A stretch of DNA of 6,029 bases, taken from contig QHOP01000509.1 in NCBI GenBank assembly GCA_003219345.1, positions 1-6,029 on the forward strand, given 5' to 3'. Under the pieces are notes generated by a model that did not search any database, was not told the origin of the DNA, and saw nothing but the letters and a program-made list of their open reading frames with translations. Both the position numbers and the translations under genes were made by a program. Of the stretch, positions 5,974-6,029 are shown in pieces (position 1 is the first letter of the stretch; each line of letters begins with the position of its first letter). Source of the stretch: Verrucomicrobiota bacterium (GTDB taxonomy: Bacteria > Verrucomicrobiota > Verrucomicrobiia > Limisphaerales > AV2).

Positions 5974-6029
5974 CTATGCGCTCGCCACGGTTCCGGCAAC
6001 GACACAGACGAAACCGGGTTGAGCCAATC
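5974..6029 (-). CDS. Possible C-terminal end of an upstream gene (17 codons, partial)
   Basis: On the minus strand, one frame entering from the window edge reads LAQPGFVCVVAGTVASA and ends in TAG at 5976-5974, 11 bases before the ATG of the CobA-HemD gene. The close spacing and unbiased composition make this a plausible end of the preceding operon gene; in comparable loci, other tetrapyrrole-biosynthesis genes often sit upstream. The fragment is too short to assign. A second frame, ending in TGA at 5965-5963, is arginine- and cysteine-rich and looks like a shadow. Confidence 0.3.
   Translation of the reverse strand, partial: LAQPGFVCVVAGTVASA

Noticed and set aside
5393..6022. Long plus-strand open frames opposite the CobA-HemD gene (also 4506-4970 and 4712-5140)
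   Set aside because: They are antisense to a clearly assigned enzyme and show no family motifs; they are expected shadows in GC-rich coding DNA.

Overview
The window looks like a piece of a chromosome from a GC-rich bacterium, most likely in the Verrucomicrobiota (Pedosphaera-like lineages). This rests on memory of families, not a search: very long FG-GAP/VCBS proteins with ASPIC/UnbV domains, and a CobA-HemD fusion, are both typical there. Planctomycetota remain possible.

Layout. (a) 1 to about 190: the left end of an IS200/IS605-family element, with the first 25 codons of its Y1 transposase on the minus strand and two strong hairpins near the element end. (b) 189-3677: a broken gene on the plus strand for a large calcium-binding beta-propeller protein. 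It has lost its 5' end, including any signal peptide, at the insertion-sequence boundary. It also carries a one-base insertion in a G5 run (916-920) and an apparent out-of-frame deletion of roughly 80 bases at about 2827-2831, so it survives as three reading-frame pieces. (c) 3678-3848: non-coding, with a perfect 13-bp stem hairpin flanked by 8-bp direct repeats. (d) 3849-4409: a small soluble protein of unknown function with a His/Asp/Trp/Tyr-rich conserved-looking core. (e) 4436-5962, minus strand and convergent with (d): a bifunctional uroporphyrinogen-III C-methyltransferase / uroporphyrinogen-III synthase. (f) 5974-6029, minus strand: possibly the last 17 codons of an upstream gene in the same operon.

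The regions do not form one functional system. The left half records genome decay: insertion of an IS200-like element into a surface or secreted beta-propeller gene, plus further lesions. The right half is ordinary tetrapyrrole metabolism next to an uncharacterised gene. The insertion-sequence end happens to place a good Shine-Dalgarno sequence 8 bases before the first ATG of the truncated gene, so a signal-peptide-less fragment could be translated. I see no CRISPR array, tRNA, rRNA or defence cassette, and no convincing evidence for a new biological system. The best leads are the IS-gene junction, the 3754-3784 hairpin and the unknown 186-residue protein.
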